A stretch of 64,000 bases of DNA from Diphasiastrum complanatum (GCA_029204225.1 CM055107.1:9171472-9235471), one strand, 5' to 3'; counted from the first letter of the stretch, positions 11,016 through 23,035 are shown. Numbers and translations are program-made. Notes: generated from the sequence alone by a model not told the origin.

Positions 11016-11807
11016 TTAAAAAATGTGGACATACCGTCCACTTTGTATCCACTGTAGAGTGTCCTCCAATTGGCTTTGTTGGACAGTCGTAATGCTCCCA
11101 ATGTTGACGAGCATGAGTAAGTGCATCTTGATATGGCGTTTTTTTTTCAGCATTGCTTGATGTAGTTCATTTTGTGTCCTTGAAAGTTTGACAAACCTAA
11201 TAGCATCTTGAGCACATAATATTCTAGATTTCCTATGACAAAAAATTCTCAAAAAATGTGACGGACAAATAGGTACTTCCAATAGCTTCCTTGCAAACGT
11301 AATTGAATGTTGTCCAGAGATTATGTAATATCTATATGAGAACAACGTCTCTTCTTTGATTTCATCTTTGCAAAGCATTCTTTTCATTTTAACATCATAT
11401 GGAACAAGATCAGCAATCATGTCAACTGATTGTGGCGTTTTTGCAAACACGATCATCAGTTGATGAAGGTGGTGCTTATTTAAAGGCCTATAAACAATGT
11501 GAACATTGGCTGGATCACATATAGAAACTGGAATTTGGAATGTTTTTTCCATACCAAAAGGATACATGTCTTTAAACTGATCCCACCACACCTGACTTTC
11601 GCTACTACTCAAGATTCGACTTGTACTTGAAACACCAAAGTCTTTGTTTAGGACTTCTGTGGAAAGAGTGGCAATTATAAAATTGTGCCACTTTTTTGCT
11701 TCCTTTCTTGTCACTAATGAAACAACATTGTCCCCAAGAATGGTGGTGTTCAAGTTTATATCCTCATTTAAGACAGTGTAGCCAATATTTTCAAGATGGA
11801 AACCCAC
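11016..11807 (-). pseudogene. ParB-like domain segment (5' part of the decayed gene)
   Basis: The open segment of 263 codons has a spacing typical of ParB/Spo0J-type domains. A VYRPLNKHHLHQL stretch is followed by VDMIADLVPYD and then, after an insert, YYIISGQHSITFARKLLE, which resembles the Y.i..G.hR..Aa core (GQHS in place of GxxR). In the last quarter the better reading shifts frame after AMLKK to give TPYQDALTHARQHWEHYD and then TKWT before a GTATGT donor. The homology is a motif-level reading and could be wrong. ParB-like folds bind or hydrolyse nucleotides and act on DNA, but no activity is claimed for this remnant. Confidence 0.42.
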
Positions 11808-13017
11808 AAATTTCTATGACAATAAAAAAAACATGTGATTGACTAATTTAAGGCTCCTTTTGCAACTCATGTAGTTGATATCATGATGGAAGATATTGTT
11901 AAGTCTCTTTGACCATAAGATTGGATATTGTAAATATCTTTGTCCATTTATCATGAGAGGAGTTGTATTCATTTGTTATTGATATGACAAGGGTTTTCAA
12001 AGAACAATATGTTGTAGCACTTATCATAGTCAGTCTTGCGTTGATCATTAAATGGGTATTGCCAACTTATATATCGGTTGTCATGAGCTCTATTTGCATC
12101 AAAAGAACATATTTTTATAAACTATCTAATTTAAAGTTTAATAGGTGAACAAAATTGTCAATAAAATACATTCTTAAAATCCATTTTTGAGTTACGACCA
12201 CTTTTTGCTTTTTCTACTTGCCCTTTCAGGTGGGATGTTGTATCTATTTGTTTTCTCTCACCAAGGACTACTTATGAAAAGGAAAATCTGTTTGTTTCTA
12301 ATGTAGCATGGGTTTAAAAAGATCACATGTTTATAAAGGAAGTTGCATCTTCTTTGTTCGTAGTATGAAATTAAATATGTTGGTAATTTTCAATGTCATG
12401 AATAAGTCAAGTACCATAGTTTGAATATCTCTCATATTCTGAAAATCCATTTGTGTTTAACTAGCCATGAGTAATAGATTATCCAAAAAAGACTCGCAAA
12501 ACTCGCTTTTCATTTACTCACAAAATGTCCAAACTCTCATGTAGACAATTGTGCAGACCATGTGGTCAGGGCACTCCAAGAGATTTCAAGCTGTTAGATC
12601 ATTGAAGATCAATGCAAAAAGGAATGAGTTTTAGCTAAAACATCAAAAACGAAGTTCTAAATTGCAAAAAAATATGCATTCTTTATTTTTAAAAATCATT
12701 TTGAAAGGACCCAACTTTTTGTCCTTATTTTTTTATTGTCATGTCCACTGGTGATTTTTGGCAGACAATAAAAAATTAAAAAAGTGATAAGATTACATAG
12801 AGAAAATGATTGTTTTTTAGCTATGATTGGACATTAGCTATGGAGAAGTGATTAGTTATGCACTATAATTTTAGCTACAATTTCTAAGCACCTCACTTTC
12901 TCTTTTTTGCTCAAGAAAATAACATACCACCCTAGCTTGTATCAATTGAACCATAAGCTAAAGCTAGGAATATAAACAACATAGATTTTTTTAAGAGGCA
13001 ACCCTTGCATGGCAAGA
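11808..13017. other. AT-rich intergenic sequence
   Basis: It lies upstream of the minus-strand ParB/FCP1-like gene, so it may hold lost 5' exons or the promoter. No conserved coding segment was recognised. Confidence 0.4.
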
Positions 13018-13180
13018 GTGTTGTTACCAAAACTAAGTTATGACAGTATCCAAAAAATGACTGTCCGCATGACCAAAATAACCGAGCATGTGTTAACTTA
13101 ATGTTGTTACCAAAACTAAGTTATGACACTGTCCAAATGATTGACTTTCTGCATAGCCAAAATAACCAATCATGGGTACA
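13018..13180 (+). repeat. Tandem duplication of about 85 bp
   Basis: GTTGTTACCAAAACTAAGTT and the following text (GACAGTATCC..., CATGACCAAAATAACC...) occur at 13021 and again at about 13104, with several substitutions. Confidence 0.75.
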
Positions 13181-13418
13181 TAGCATTGAACATATAAACA
13201 TAACTTTTTTGTTAGGATATAAGCTATCTGCTCCATAATTCTACAATATACTACATTATTATTATTATTAAGTACTCTCTCTTGTACAAAATGATATTTT
13301 ATCTCAATGTATTTGGTTCTAGCATGATAGACAAGATTTATATTCTATATGACCATCACGCAAAATGGTGCTCCTTGATTGTTGATGAAGACCAACCTCT
13401 AATAATAGTTATTGTAAT

Positions 13419-15243
13419 TCATGCTTCTACACTAGTATTGGTTGCTTTCTCTCCTCCTTTTTCTTCTTCTTCTTCCAAGGCAACAATGGCATTGGTCTTC
13501 TTGAGGAGCCAAAACTGTTGGAGGTGGCTTTTGCCCGGATTGACATTTGAGGAATAGAAATATTTCAAATATTCACCAAATGTGCTCTCTCTATACATAC
13601 AACCACCTTTGATCAAGTCAGTGAGGGGAGCGATGTGGGCATCAAGTGATGGGTTGTAGAATAAAACAATGGATATCCGAGAGGCATTAGAGCTTGCAAC
13701 CACCCGATGCTCCACGCTTTTGTATCTTCCATTGGTCAGAACCTGAAAGACATGGATATCATATATTTATTATATAATTTGGTAGCACCAATGGTGTAAT
13801 CAAAAGCAACAATGACACATATAGGCGTATTGACATATTGTTCGTATTGAGCATACTTGCATTTGGTCACCTAGATTCACAACAAATGTAGCTGGTAGAG
13901 GCTTCACTGACACCCAAGAATCTCCATGAAGTACTTGCAGCAATCTCGTTTCCGCTTGTGGACTAGTTTGCAGCAAAAGCGTAATGCCGCCTGGATCTGA
14001 ATGTGCGCGCAAGCCCATTGCGAGCTCAGGATTGGGGCATGGTGGATAAAAATTTGTCTTCATCACTTGCAAATGATTACCAAATACCTTTTGGAGAAAG
14101 TCTCTATCTAACCCAAGACTTTCAGAAATCAAAGAGAGGATCAACTTTGCTAACTTTCCCACCTCCTCGCTGAACTCTCGTGCTGTTTGGCTGTGCCATC
14201 ACATGCTACAATCCATTGTCACATATTGTACTATATCTTTGTAATTAAGATTTTCATAGGAAAAAGAATGGTTTCCATAAACTTTATTGTACTTACCGAT
14301 ATAATGGAGGATCAATTGGCCACTCATTGTACTCTGGATTGGGATAGCACCGATATTGGAGGTAATCTATCCAATCCCAACTTTCCTCTTTTGTGGGGTT
14401 AACACTAGTGCCATAGCGAATGTGTTTGGTGGTGTAGTCATCACTGTAGTACCTCATCTTTTGCTCCATAGGCAAACAAAAGAACTGTTGAACACATTTC
14501 AACATATTCTCGCACAAAGCAGATGGTATACCGCCACCTATTACCTGAAACATGAACGTACAAGATTTTACATTATGAGGCATCTTCTTACATTCTTGCA
14601 ATATGTATTTGCAATGTCCCATCACACAATAATGACCATTCAATGTCTAAAGTTTTTGAATTGCATTCATTATCATCTTCTCATGAGTTTAGCAAACAAA
14701 ATGGAAATTCATCTATGCCCGTATAATACCTTTCTCCAAAAAATGACTATCTACATGATCAGAGGTCTATCTTCCAATCTCCTTCCCCACTATCATCAAA
14801 GATGTAGATTTTTTTTAATATGCACATATTAATATATTCATTCTCAAAATGGTCACTTGACTATTTTCTAAAAAATGCAGTATGTTTTGTTGTAGTTCTA
14901 AAGATAAATGCAAGATAATCTACTCAAATATCACTTACAAGTAGCATGAAGAGATGTATCCTTAATTATAGGTGTTTGCCTTATCTATTGAAGTGTGATA
15001 CAATGCACTATAGTTGCTACTAACCTGGAAGAATCCCCAATTTTCACAAGCATTGCGCACAGATGCTAGTACTGCATGTCTATGAGGACCCACAAGTCCA
15101 TCCAAATCAATAAGCGGAACTTCCCCTTTGACTGATGATGATTCATACACCCTTGTAGCACACACACGTTGTTGCTTGGGTTTGACATACATATCTGGAA
15201 TTCGGCGAATGCCTTGATCAACTAGGGCCTTCACACCCACCAT
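13419..15243 (-). CDS. 2-oxoglutarate/Fe(II)-dependent dioxygenase (JOX/SRG1-like), 4 exons
   Basis: Exons on the minus strand are 15025-15243, 14297-14544, 13857-14190 and 13419-13742. They join in frame with GT..AG introns to encode 374 aa. The first intron falls at WGFFQ/V, as is typical of this plant family. The N-terminal DIOX_N part is followed by the double-stranded beta-helix core. His219 and Asp221 (AHSD) and His279 (SVEHR) form the iron triad, and Arg289-x-Ser291 binds 2-oxoglutarate. The YPPCPNPELAMG segment is canonical. Overall text is closest to the jasmonate-oxidase, SRG1 and anthocyanidin-synthase group of soluble cytosolic oxygenases. The substrate cannot be told from sequence. 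Oddities are VIGGGIP in place of the usual V-N-H-G-I-P, and a C-terminal extension with a five-Glu run encoded by a CTT/CTC triplet repeat. The start is the ATG opening MVGVKALVDQGIRRIP. No frame damage was seen. Confidence 0.9.
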
Positions 15244-15376
15244 GGTGATGATCAATGGTAGTATGAGTGTTGAGTATGTAAGCCCACTATTCTCCGTAGT
15301 ATTTATCTTGTAGCCAAAATGATAATTGAGCATAGTTCTATATTATGGAAGGAGCATACCACATGACAATTTGCCT

Positions 15377-15428
15377 AATAAGGAATCATAGGCGAGGCTT
15401 GGAGGTGTCGAGCCTGTGATTCCTTATT
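15377..15428. promoter_or_regulatory. 17-bp-stem hairpin upstream of the dioxygenase start
   Basis: AATAAGGAATCATAGGC (15377-15393) is complementary to 15412-15428 apart from one G-T wobble, with an 18-base loop. It lies about 130 bp upstream of the dioxygenase ATG, in the promoter or 5' UTR. It could be a small fold-back transposon end or a structured leader. Function is unknown. Confidence 0.65.
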
Positions 15429-15439
15429 GGGTAATCTGC

Positions 15440-17400
15440 CTAGAGTCATTCCAATGTATCATGGATAGGTTGGCTTCTTGTCACATGACCATTATCCAGA
15501 ACATAATCAACCTCTGAAAAACAAAAAGTGTGGCCGGTCACAAGACTATTGTAGTTTCTGTTTGTCTACTTGTTAAGTAGTCTACAAAATAGGTAGAAAA
15601 AGCTCCATTATGTACCACAAGGTGCATAAGGTATTTTAGAAAGCTCCACAAGGTGAGCCAAAAAGCCCTCTCACAACAATATTGCATGTGTAAAAACCTC
15701 ATGGATGCAATGGTGAAAATACATGGGCCTCATGGATGGAATCTTAAATTGAAATCACCTAGCTATCACCGTCAACGATGAAATTATATTGAAAATGATT
15801 CTATTCTATTTCTTTTAAAATGATAACCCTTATGTAATATAACAAGGCCAATGGTAAGGGCATAATGGTGCAAGACGAGAGGATGAGCCATTATATCCTT
15901 ACCATGGGCTAACAAACACTCATTATCTAGTCCATAATACTCATGGACTTTAGTGGCATCCCTGACTCAAACAAATCAATTTTAGCTAAAAAATACAAAC
16001 AAACAAAAAAACTCTTGGGGGTGTACAACGCTGGCCCCCACTTTCTTTGCAAGTGTGAGATTATTTTGCTATTTTTTTAGGTACTTTTGTTTTGGAAATT
16101 TTCTACAAAACTGGATCTACTATTTTGTCGCATTGAATGTCCATTGTCATATGAAACTTTATAAGGCACAAGGTTCAATGTTAGATATCCTCTTCACATA
16201 AGACGTTTAGTGGAGATTTTTAATTTTTGGCAAGACTATGTACATCACATTGTTTATAGTGGTAGAGGACAAATGAGCATCAAGAACTTGGCTTTACTTA
16301 TCTTTGTGTGTGTGTGTGTGTCCAAAGGTTGTCTTTGAGTTTAACTTGTTGAAGTCTATGTCACGAACTCTAATAACCCCATACCATTATATTATGTAAC
16401 ACAATACAACAATTTTCAAAACTTCAAGTTGTTAGTGAATATATTGAAATGAATCATCAGAAGTTTAAATTCCAACTGCTACTAAATTCATTGAGATGTT
16501 TGAAAAGCATATTTTGTAGTAAAGCGTGGGCACTCTTTTCACAGGTTTTAAAAGAAAATTTGTTGACTAGCAATGTCAAATTTTAACACTTTTCCTTGCA
16601 TGTGAGCTCCTAGATTTCAATTCACGCACAGAGTGCCCTCAATTGAAGGTAGATTCATCGTTAAAGATTGGATTTATGGCCATACACATTGATGTGCTAC
16701 CACTAAAGGATGGCCATACAAAATGGAGACTCTTTATAATGCAAGTAACATGAAAGGCAATCTTAAAAAGAAGAAAAAAAAATGAAAGGCTTTAGATAGA
16801 ACTTTTGGAGACTAATGTTGCAAATCACAATGTATCCAAAATTTGTTTTTTGCTTAAAAAGAGACTAGATTCTACTTTAGAAAATTTGTACACCTCCCTA
16901 AAGAGCCTTTAAGCTCTACAAAGAAAATTGGTTGGGTGGCCTCCAATTAATCTTGTTAATATAGTCCTTGACCTCAACAATGTCCAAGAAACTAAAGCAA
17001 AAGTGCACTTGAAGGATTGGCACACTTGCTTCCCATTTTGACACAGCCATGAAAGAAGCATGCATTATCAAGCTTCCCCTCTGCTGGCTGCCAATCCCTC
17101 ACGTAGACCCTGTTATTTATAGCTAGAAGTGATGATTCTCTCTCCTCTCTCAAGAGTCATTTGGCCTAGCTTATTTAAAACTTGACCTAAACTAGTCATA
17201 TTGGCCAAAATTGTCAAGAAAATTGAACTTTTGTGTGTACAAGTGATTAAAAGAACTTGGACCCAACTAAAAAATGGTCATGTACTCTGATTTCACATGT
17301 GTGAACAAAGCATGTGAAGTTTATCTACAAGTTTGGCCTCTAAAATGCCTATAATAGCCAAAAGTAGTATGACAAATTTTCATAGAAAGGAATGAATTTT
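15440..17400. other. Intergenic, no gene recognised
   Basis: It contains a small (TG)n at about 16306-16320 and otherwise AT-rich sequence without conserved frames. Confidence 0.45.
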
Positions 17401-17497
17401 TGCCTAAAAATAAATGAATGAATATCTGCTCTTTCTGTTGGTAGCAAGGGGGCTAGAGTGTAAAGGCGCTGGCTGGCTACACACCAAAAAGATAAAT

Positions 17498-17611
<114 letters not shown>

Positions 17612-18160
17612 AGCCATTTGCAACCCTGGAGTAGCTGCACTTGTTCAAAACCAGCAATAGTATCATGGAACTGTTCAAATCCTCTTCCAGGGGATTGGAG
17701 TTCAAAGGGCGTAGGACTCTGGGGTATTTCAAAAACTTCTGAGGCCCCAAGCAGGTCAGAATCATCGAACATGTCCATGAAATACTGGGTGTTTGAGAAA
17801 ATAGCTTATGTGTGGGGTTGAGTCGGCCTGGGCAGCTATGATAAGAATGGTAGCCCCAATGGTCATAGACTGTCCTTGAGAGAAAGTAGAGGTGAGGGAA
17901 GCATCAGAGGCGGGAAAATTAGGTAGTTCAGTGCGAATAGTAGCAGGGGGTGGAAGCGCAGCTGAAGATGTTTGCCTAGTACGACGTCGTGATGCGGAAG
18001 ACGAGTCAGGAATGACGATCTTTTTGTGTAATTGACGATCGTGCAATGTCTTACGGTGGACTTTCTCTGCTGCTAACACATGAATTGCCATCAATCTTGT
18101 TTCACACAATTTGTGCAACGCTTCATGACGTAGTTGTAAAGACTTATCATCATTTAATCG

Positions 18161-18866
18161 CTATGTTGCTGCTATGCGTAAAGATGGTATTAAAAATTCA
18201 ATCGGCATGACAACATCTTGACCATAAACTACTTGAAAGGGTGTTTGATTTGTACTACTTTTGTAAGCAGTTCTGAATGTCCATAATGCTGCATGCAGTT
18301 TATGTTCCCAATCAGATCGACTCGCTTCAACTATTTTCGTCATAATCGTGCAGAGAACCTTATTGGAAGATTCAGCTTGGCCATTCCCTCTGGGATAATA
18401 TGGAGTACTGAATCTGTGTATAACAAAAAACTCTTCTAGTAAACACTTTATCGTTTGACTAACAAAGTGTGTACCCCGGTCACAATCAGACATCCAATTC
18501 TGATAATAATATTTTCATAGAGAAACTTGGCCATAGATTTCGCATCAACAACTTTGACAGCTTTGGCTTCAACCCACTTGGTCATATAATCAGTTGCTAC
18601 GATAATGTATCGGGCCTGAGATCCTCACGCTGCAGGATGAATAGGGCCAACATAATCCAGTCCCCATTTTTCAAATGGTGCTTGCGATAAAACCGGATGT
18701 AAGGATTCATAGTTCTGTCTGGTAGGTCGTCGTGCTCGCTGGCAAACATCACATGTCTGAATATAATTTTTTGTGTCCTTATGAAGCATAGGCCATCAAC
18801 AACCTGATTGCAAAAGTTTGCGAACAGTAATATCTGTAGAGAAGTGTCCTCCGCCCATGCCATCAT
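18161..18866 (-). pseudogene. Gypsy integrase fragments
   Basis: 18597-18866 carries the zinc-binding N-terminal region of the integrase (HHCC type, partly degraded) and the start of the core. 18161-18493 contains SDCDRGTHFVSQTI and YYPRGNGQAESSNKVL, the D...E part of the D,D35E core, then WTFRTAYKSSTNQTPF. The frames are broken between them. Confidence 0.87.
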
Positions 18867-18998
18867 GTGAAAACGTGATTAAATCTTTTTTTTTTTATGT
18901 GGTAAAACACATCTACGTAAAATATTGTCCGATCCACGACGATACAATTGTCCTGCAATCAATTGATAAGGTTGAGCCTTATGAATCAATTGCCTCTT

Positions 18999-19500
18999 CT
19001 ATACTTTTGTCAAAGAGTCATTCGGTTGTCCTAGCATCAGATACTCAACAATATCCGCTACCCACTTAGGTACTGCCTCTACATAGAATAATGCAGCATC
19101 TGGTAATTCATCATCCACTTCAGTATTAACTGATGCGGATTCAATTTGCAAAACATGGTTAGCTAGATAATGTCGCTTCCCCTTATGAACCACAATTCGA
19201 AAGTCAAATTCAGTCAATAATAGTAACCATCTTGCAATATGGCTAGTATTGCACATCTTGTTTACCAAGTAAAGTAACGGCTGGTGATCCGTATAAAATA
19301 CAAAGTGCGTCTCCATGAGGTAATGACGAAATTTTCGTACAAAAAAAATCATGACTAACATTTCACGTTCTGTTGTTGAATAGTTTTTCTCCGGATCTGT
19401 AAGCTATCTGCTTGCAAATCGTATTGGATAGTCCTTCTTATAGTCACCTGGATGCATCAAAACTGATCCAATTGCATACTTCGAGGCATCAGTGAGAACA
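18999..19500 (-). pseudogene. Gypsy RNase H fragment
   Basis: Readable motifs are LTDASKYAIGSVL (first catalytic Asp), NYSTTEREMLVMIF (catalytic Glu region) and FYTDHQPLLYLVNK (third Asp). A stop interrupts the domain near 19410. Confidence 0.85.
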
Positions 19501-19546
19501 TGAAACTCAATCGTCCAATCTGGAGAATGCAGTATCGGTGCTGAAA

Positions 19547-20319
19547 TTAATGTTTTTTTTTAAATTTTTCAAACGCTTCTAACGGCTCTACTGTCCAAAT
19601 AGGAACAATAGTCAGTTTGTATATAGGTCTTGCTAAATTCGAAAAGAAGATAATAAAAACTTGATGGTAGTTCGCATGATCCATAAACACAAAAACTCCA
19701 CGAATTGTTGTTGGCGGTGGCACCTCCACAATAACCTTGATTTTAGAATAATCTATGGCAATGCCATGTCTTGATATCACATGCCCAAGCACAACTCCGT
19801 GGGAAACCCATATCTGGCATTTTTTTGGATTTAAGAAAATTTGATACATGTGACATCGTTCAAATACTTTCTCCAATCGATCCAGGTGGTCTATATCTGT
19901 GCTATGGACTCCAAGGTCATCCAAGTAAATTTCAAGAAATTTCTATAGTTTATCTTTAAAAGCAAATTGCATTACTCTTTGGAACAAACTTGGTGCATTA
20001 CAGAGTCCAAACGACATTACCTTGTAAGCATAGGTGTCCCATTTTGTTGCAAAAGCTATTTTGTGTGACAATTTGCAAGTGCAATCTTGACCTGGTTGTA
20101 GCCACTAAATCTATCCAGAAAACTATAAGCTTCCGCTCAAGCAAGACGGTCCAAAATGCTTTCAATAAAGGGTAACGGAAAGTAATCCTTCCATGTCACT
20201 TTGTTCAAGGCCTTGAGATTCACACAAATTCTCAATTTCCCATTCTTCTTAGAAACAATGACAATCGGTGAAACCCATTTTGTATGCTCGATCTCATAAA
20301 TGAAATCGGTGTCAAGCAA
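19547..20319 (-). pseudogene. Gypsy reverse transcriptase fragments
   Basis: 20137-20319 contains WVSPIVIVSKKNGKLRICVN and LNKVTWKDYFPLP, the N-terminal RT block. 19547-19930 contains the catalytic YLDD box followed by the HLDRLEKVFERC helix and KKCQIW...VLGHVIS. The blocks lie in different frames with stops between them. Confidence 0.9.
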
Positions 20320-21690
20320 TCTCTAAAGCTCTTTCTTTATTAGATCCGCAACATTAGGATTACATCGATAGAACTTTGTAACCTTTGGAACTGCATTAGG
20401 TACTAAAGGTATGGTGTGTTCAATAACTGAGTCGGGATACCCTTGAGATCTTGATAAGTCCATGCAAAGCAATCTTGATACTTAATAAGTAACGTTTGGA
20501 GCGCTTAAAACTGTTCAAGTTTAAGTTGTGATCCAACTTGTACAATCTTTTCTAGTTCTTGTGGTTTAGCAAGATTCATAGGCTGTGTCCTAGCTGGGCC
20601 ATCATAAACATCTTTCGATTCTGGTACCTGTTCTTCGGGTTCACGATGTGCTTTGGGTAACATGATAACCACATCATCCAGCGTATAGCACTTAAAGTGC
20701 TTGGGCATATCATGATGGACTACATCTGCTTGTTCTTTGTCAATAGGACTTATCTTGGATCTTTGCTTAGCCTTCTTAGCAGGAATTGATCATGGAGGTG
20801 ATGACTTCTGAGAAAAACTCTTCTTCAAAGGTGAAGACTTCCTAGACGATGATGTCTTGCTAGAACTCTGACTTGTAGAATCATCCTTGACTTTTCCTTT
20901 GCCTTTATCTAGTAAGGGTGGCACATTCTTTGAATCAATCTTTTGAGCAGGATTCTCCCATTTCAGGACCGTATTATAATGTTGCTTGGATTGTTTCTTT
21001 GTCATTGACCTTGTGATCCTGTCTTCCTTCAATATAACTGCTTTTGGTGGTTTTATTGTTGGTTCATCAAGAATATTACGCACTCCAAATCTGGTTGGAT
21101 CCATATAATTTAGAATTTGCTCATCAGTAAGCTCTGCATTGTCATCATAAGTCAAGACATGACTCAAAGGAATGAGTTCATCTTCAATCGGATCTGGTAT
21201 ACGCTCTGATGATATCCAAGCTACATTCAGCACATTCAATAGAAAAGCCATCAGTGTATCCAAGGTTCGATCCAATAATGAAATCTCGCTCAAATCTAAC
21301 TGATTATCTTGTTGACACATATATCTTGTTGTACAATCAATCGTTGCAAGAGCTTCATTGCAGTTGACAGTATCAATTTGAGAGTCGTAATGAACTCCCA
21401 AATTTTTTTCTGGTAGGTCACAAGTATGATCCATTGTTGATGAATCATCATCCTCTTTTTGAACCACTGGTTTGATAGTCCGAGTTACAGGATCAACCTT
21501 GATTGCACGTTCACGATTTTCAAAAGTGATTTTTTCGGTACCCCAACTATGAATTACTTGCGGCAACTCATAACCATGGGCTTCCCAATAGGACTCGGTA
21601 GACATTTGGCGCTTCTGGTAAGTCCGTTACTACAAAAGTAATGACGAACTGTACTCCGACAATTCTGACAGGTATATCTTCAACCATTCC

Positions 21691-21981
21691 TCATGGACGA
21701 ACTGTCATTTGATCAGCTAGCTTAATGGCAAAAGTAGTAGGCTTTATCTTTGTAAGGCCCCATCTTGCACATAGCTTTGTAGAAATCAGGTTAACTCCCG
21801 AACTGCCATCTATCATAATTGCTTCATTAGAAAATTGTCTATGCTGTATCGACAGGGTGCTATTTTTTTGTTCACTTTCCCAAGCTGCTCCGACATGGAG
21901 TACTTCATTAGATTCTTCAAATCCAGCACAAAAAAGTCGCTTTTGATGGACTTCTGGTTTAGCTTGAGTTAAATTTTGCAC
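21691..21981 (-). pseudogene. Gypsy retropepsin-like protease fragment
   Basis: The segment includes IMIDGSSGVNLISTKLCARW. This corresponds to the aspartic protease active-site region (D-S/T-G in the intact family, here DGSSGVN as in related plant elements). It precedes the RT of the same element. The downstream segment 20790-21605 is the usual linker, with a WGTEKITFE strand and a Ser/Lys-rich tail. Confidence 0.75.
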
Positions 21982-22409
21982 TAATACTTCTGTATCAACT
22001 TCAGGAATTCTCCCAACGAAATATTGATCTTGCTAGACAAAATATTCATGAACAGTTTGCGGTGCTTCCGGTTCAGTCATCTTGAAGGGTTCTTCGTGAT
22101 GATACAACTGAACATTCATATTAGTACGTAAATTTTTCGACTGCTGCAATGGTGAAGAACGAACTTTGACTATTTCTCTAGCAGCTTCAAGCTCCTCTTC
22201 TTTTTGCAGATGTTTAATCCACTGCCTCATATCCTGATATCTTTTTTTTTTCTGTATGAAGATTTGGATAGACTCCAGATGTTGTTGGTATATCAGTTAA
22301 TGGTATAGAATCAACAGGTACTAGATTTGCTACTAGTTCTTTCTGTGAATAAATGGATGGTCAAACGTTCTACGTGTGGCACTCTCAGATGTGTAGTAAA
22401 GGGACGGCC

Positions 22410-22467
22410 AGACATGAAACATGTGGCATGATCTCTTAAAAGACATGAAACATGTGGCATGATCTCT
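22410..22467 (+). repeat. Two tandem copies of a 27-30 bp unit
   Basis: AGACATGAAACATGTGGCAT followed by GATCTCT occurs twice, separated by a few bases. Confidence 0.85.
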
Positions 22468-22586
22468 GATTTCGAGACATATAAAAAGATATGGAGAAAG
22501 TTAATGCAGGAGTGCTCAATGTTGAAATATATACCATTTTTTACGTGGGGGGGAAGGCCCGCCCGAGGGCAGGTCCCGACTAGCAC

Positions 22587-22613
22587 GGAAGGCCCGAGGG
22601 CTTCGGGCCTTCC
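22587..22613. repeat. GC-rich perfect hairpin, 11-bp stem
   Basis: GGAAGGCCCGA, loop GGGCT, then TCGGGCCTTCC. It is surrounded by further GGCCCG-type repeats (22550-22615) and followed by two long poly(T) runs (22639-22660 and 22709-22742). A second smaller palindrome, GTATGGT..ACCATAC, lies at about 22668-22691. The block looks like the subterminal region of a fold-back DNA element. Confidence 0.75.
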
Positions 22614-22708
22614 CCTACGTAATGCCATTGTGCGAAGGTTTTTTTTTTTTTTTTTTTTTGTGGGCCGTATGGTACAGCCGTACGACCATACGCGTGGACC
22701 AGTTAGTT

Positions 22709-22741
<33 letters not shown>

Positions 22742-22829
22742 CGATTTTTTGCCATTTTTTTTTCGCAAATTTTTTTACGTTTGTGGTGGAATGTGGATGT
22801 GGACACCCAATGACGAGGTGCCACATAAC

Positions 22830-23035
22830 ACATGCACATTCCACCGGAGAGAGGAGAGAGAACGTGCATTCCACCAGAGAGAGGAGAGAGAACGTGCATT
22901 CCACCGGAGAGATAAGAAATAAAGTGAATTCCATCGAAGAGAGGAGAGAGAATGACAGATTCCTTGGAGAGAGAAAATTGGATGGACAGAGAATGAGAGA
23001 TTCCTTGGAGAGAGAAAATTGGATGAACATTATGC
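22830..23035 (+). repeat. Two short minisatellites
   Basis: A unit of about 30 bp (GTGCATTCCACCGGAGAGAG) is repeated about four times to 22950. It is followed by two copies of a unit of about 50 bp ending GATTCCTTGGAGAGAGAAAA. Confidence 0.85.

Larger units (their letters stand above)
8182..11807 (-). pseudogene. Decayed multi-exon ParB-like / DNA methyltransferase-like / FCP1-like gene
   Basis: Successive minus-strand segments read as one degraded gene, with the order ParB-like domain, linker with a helix-turn-helix-like segment, methyltransferase-like region, FCP1-type phosphatase domain. Splice sites support this. An exon reading TKWT ends before GTATGT near 11035. Another ends LQEKQ before GTAGAT near 9383, and its partner exon begins after TTTTTTAG near 9000 with frame retained. 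Damage includes a TGA between the two methyltransferase segments (about 9850) and frameshifts near 11160, 10840, 9580 and 8785. In bacteria and phages a ParB-like domain fused to a DNA methylase is common. Here it sits in an intron-bearing gene with a eukaryotic phosphatase domain. Individual domains are entered separately. The exon map and the fusion are inferences from motif order. Confidence 0.55.

Noticed and set aside
8182-11807. Bacterial contamination or recent bacterial insertion as the source of the ParB/methylase-like segments
   Set aside because: The segments have plant-like AT-rich introns with GT..AG borders, are joined to a eukaryotic FCP1 domain and sit in contiguous plant transposon-rich DNA.
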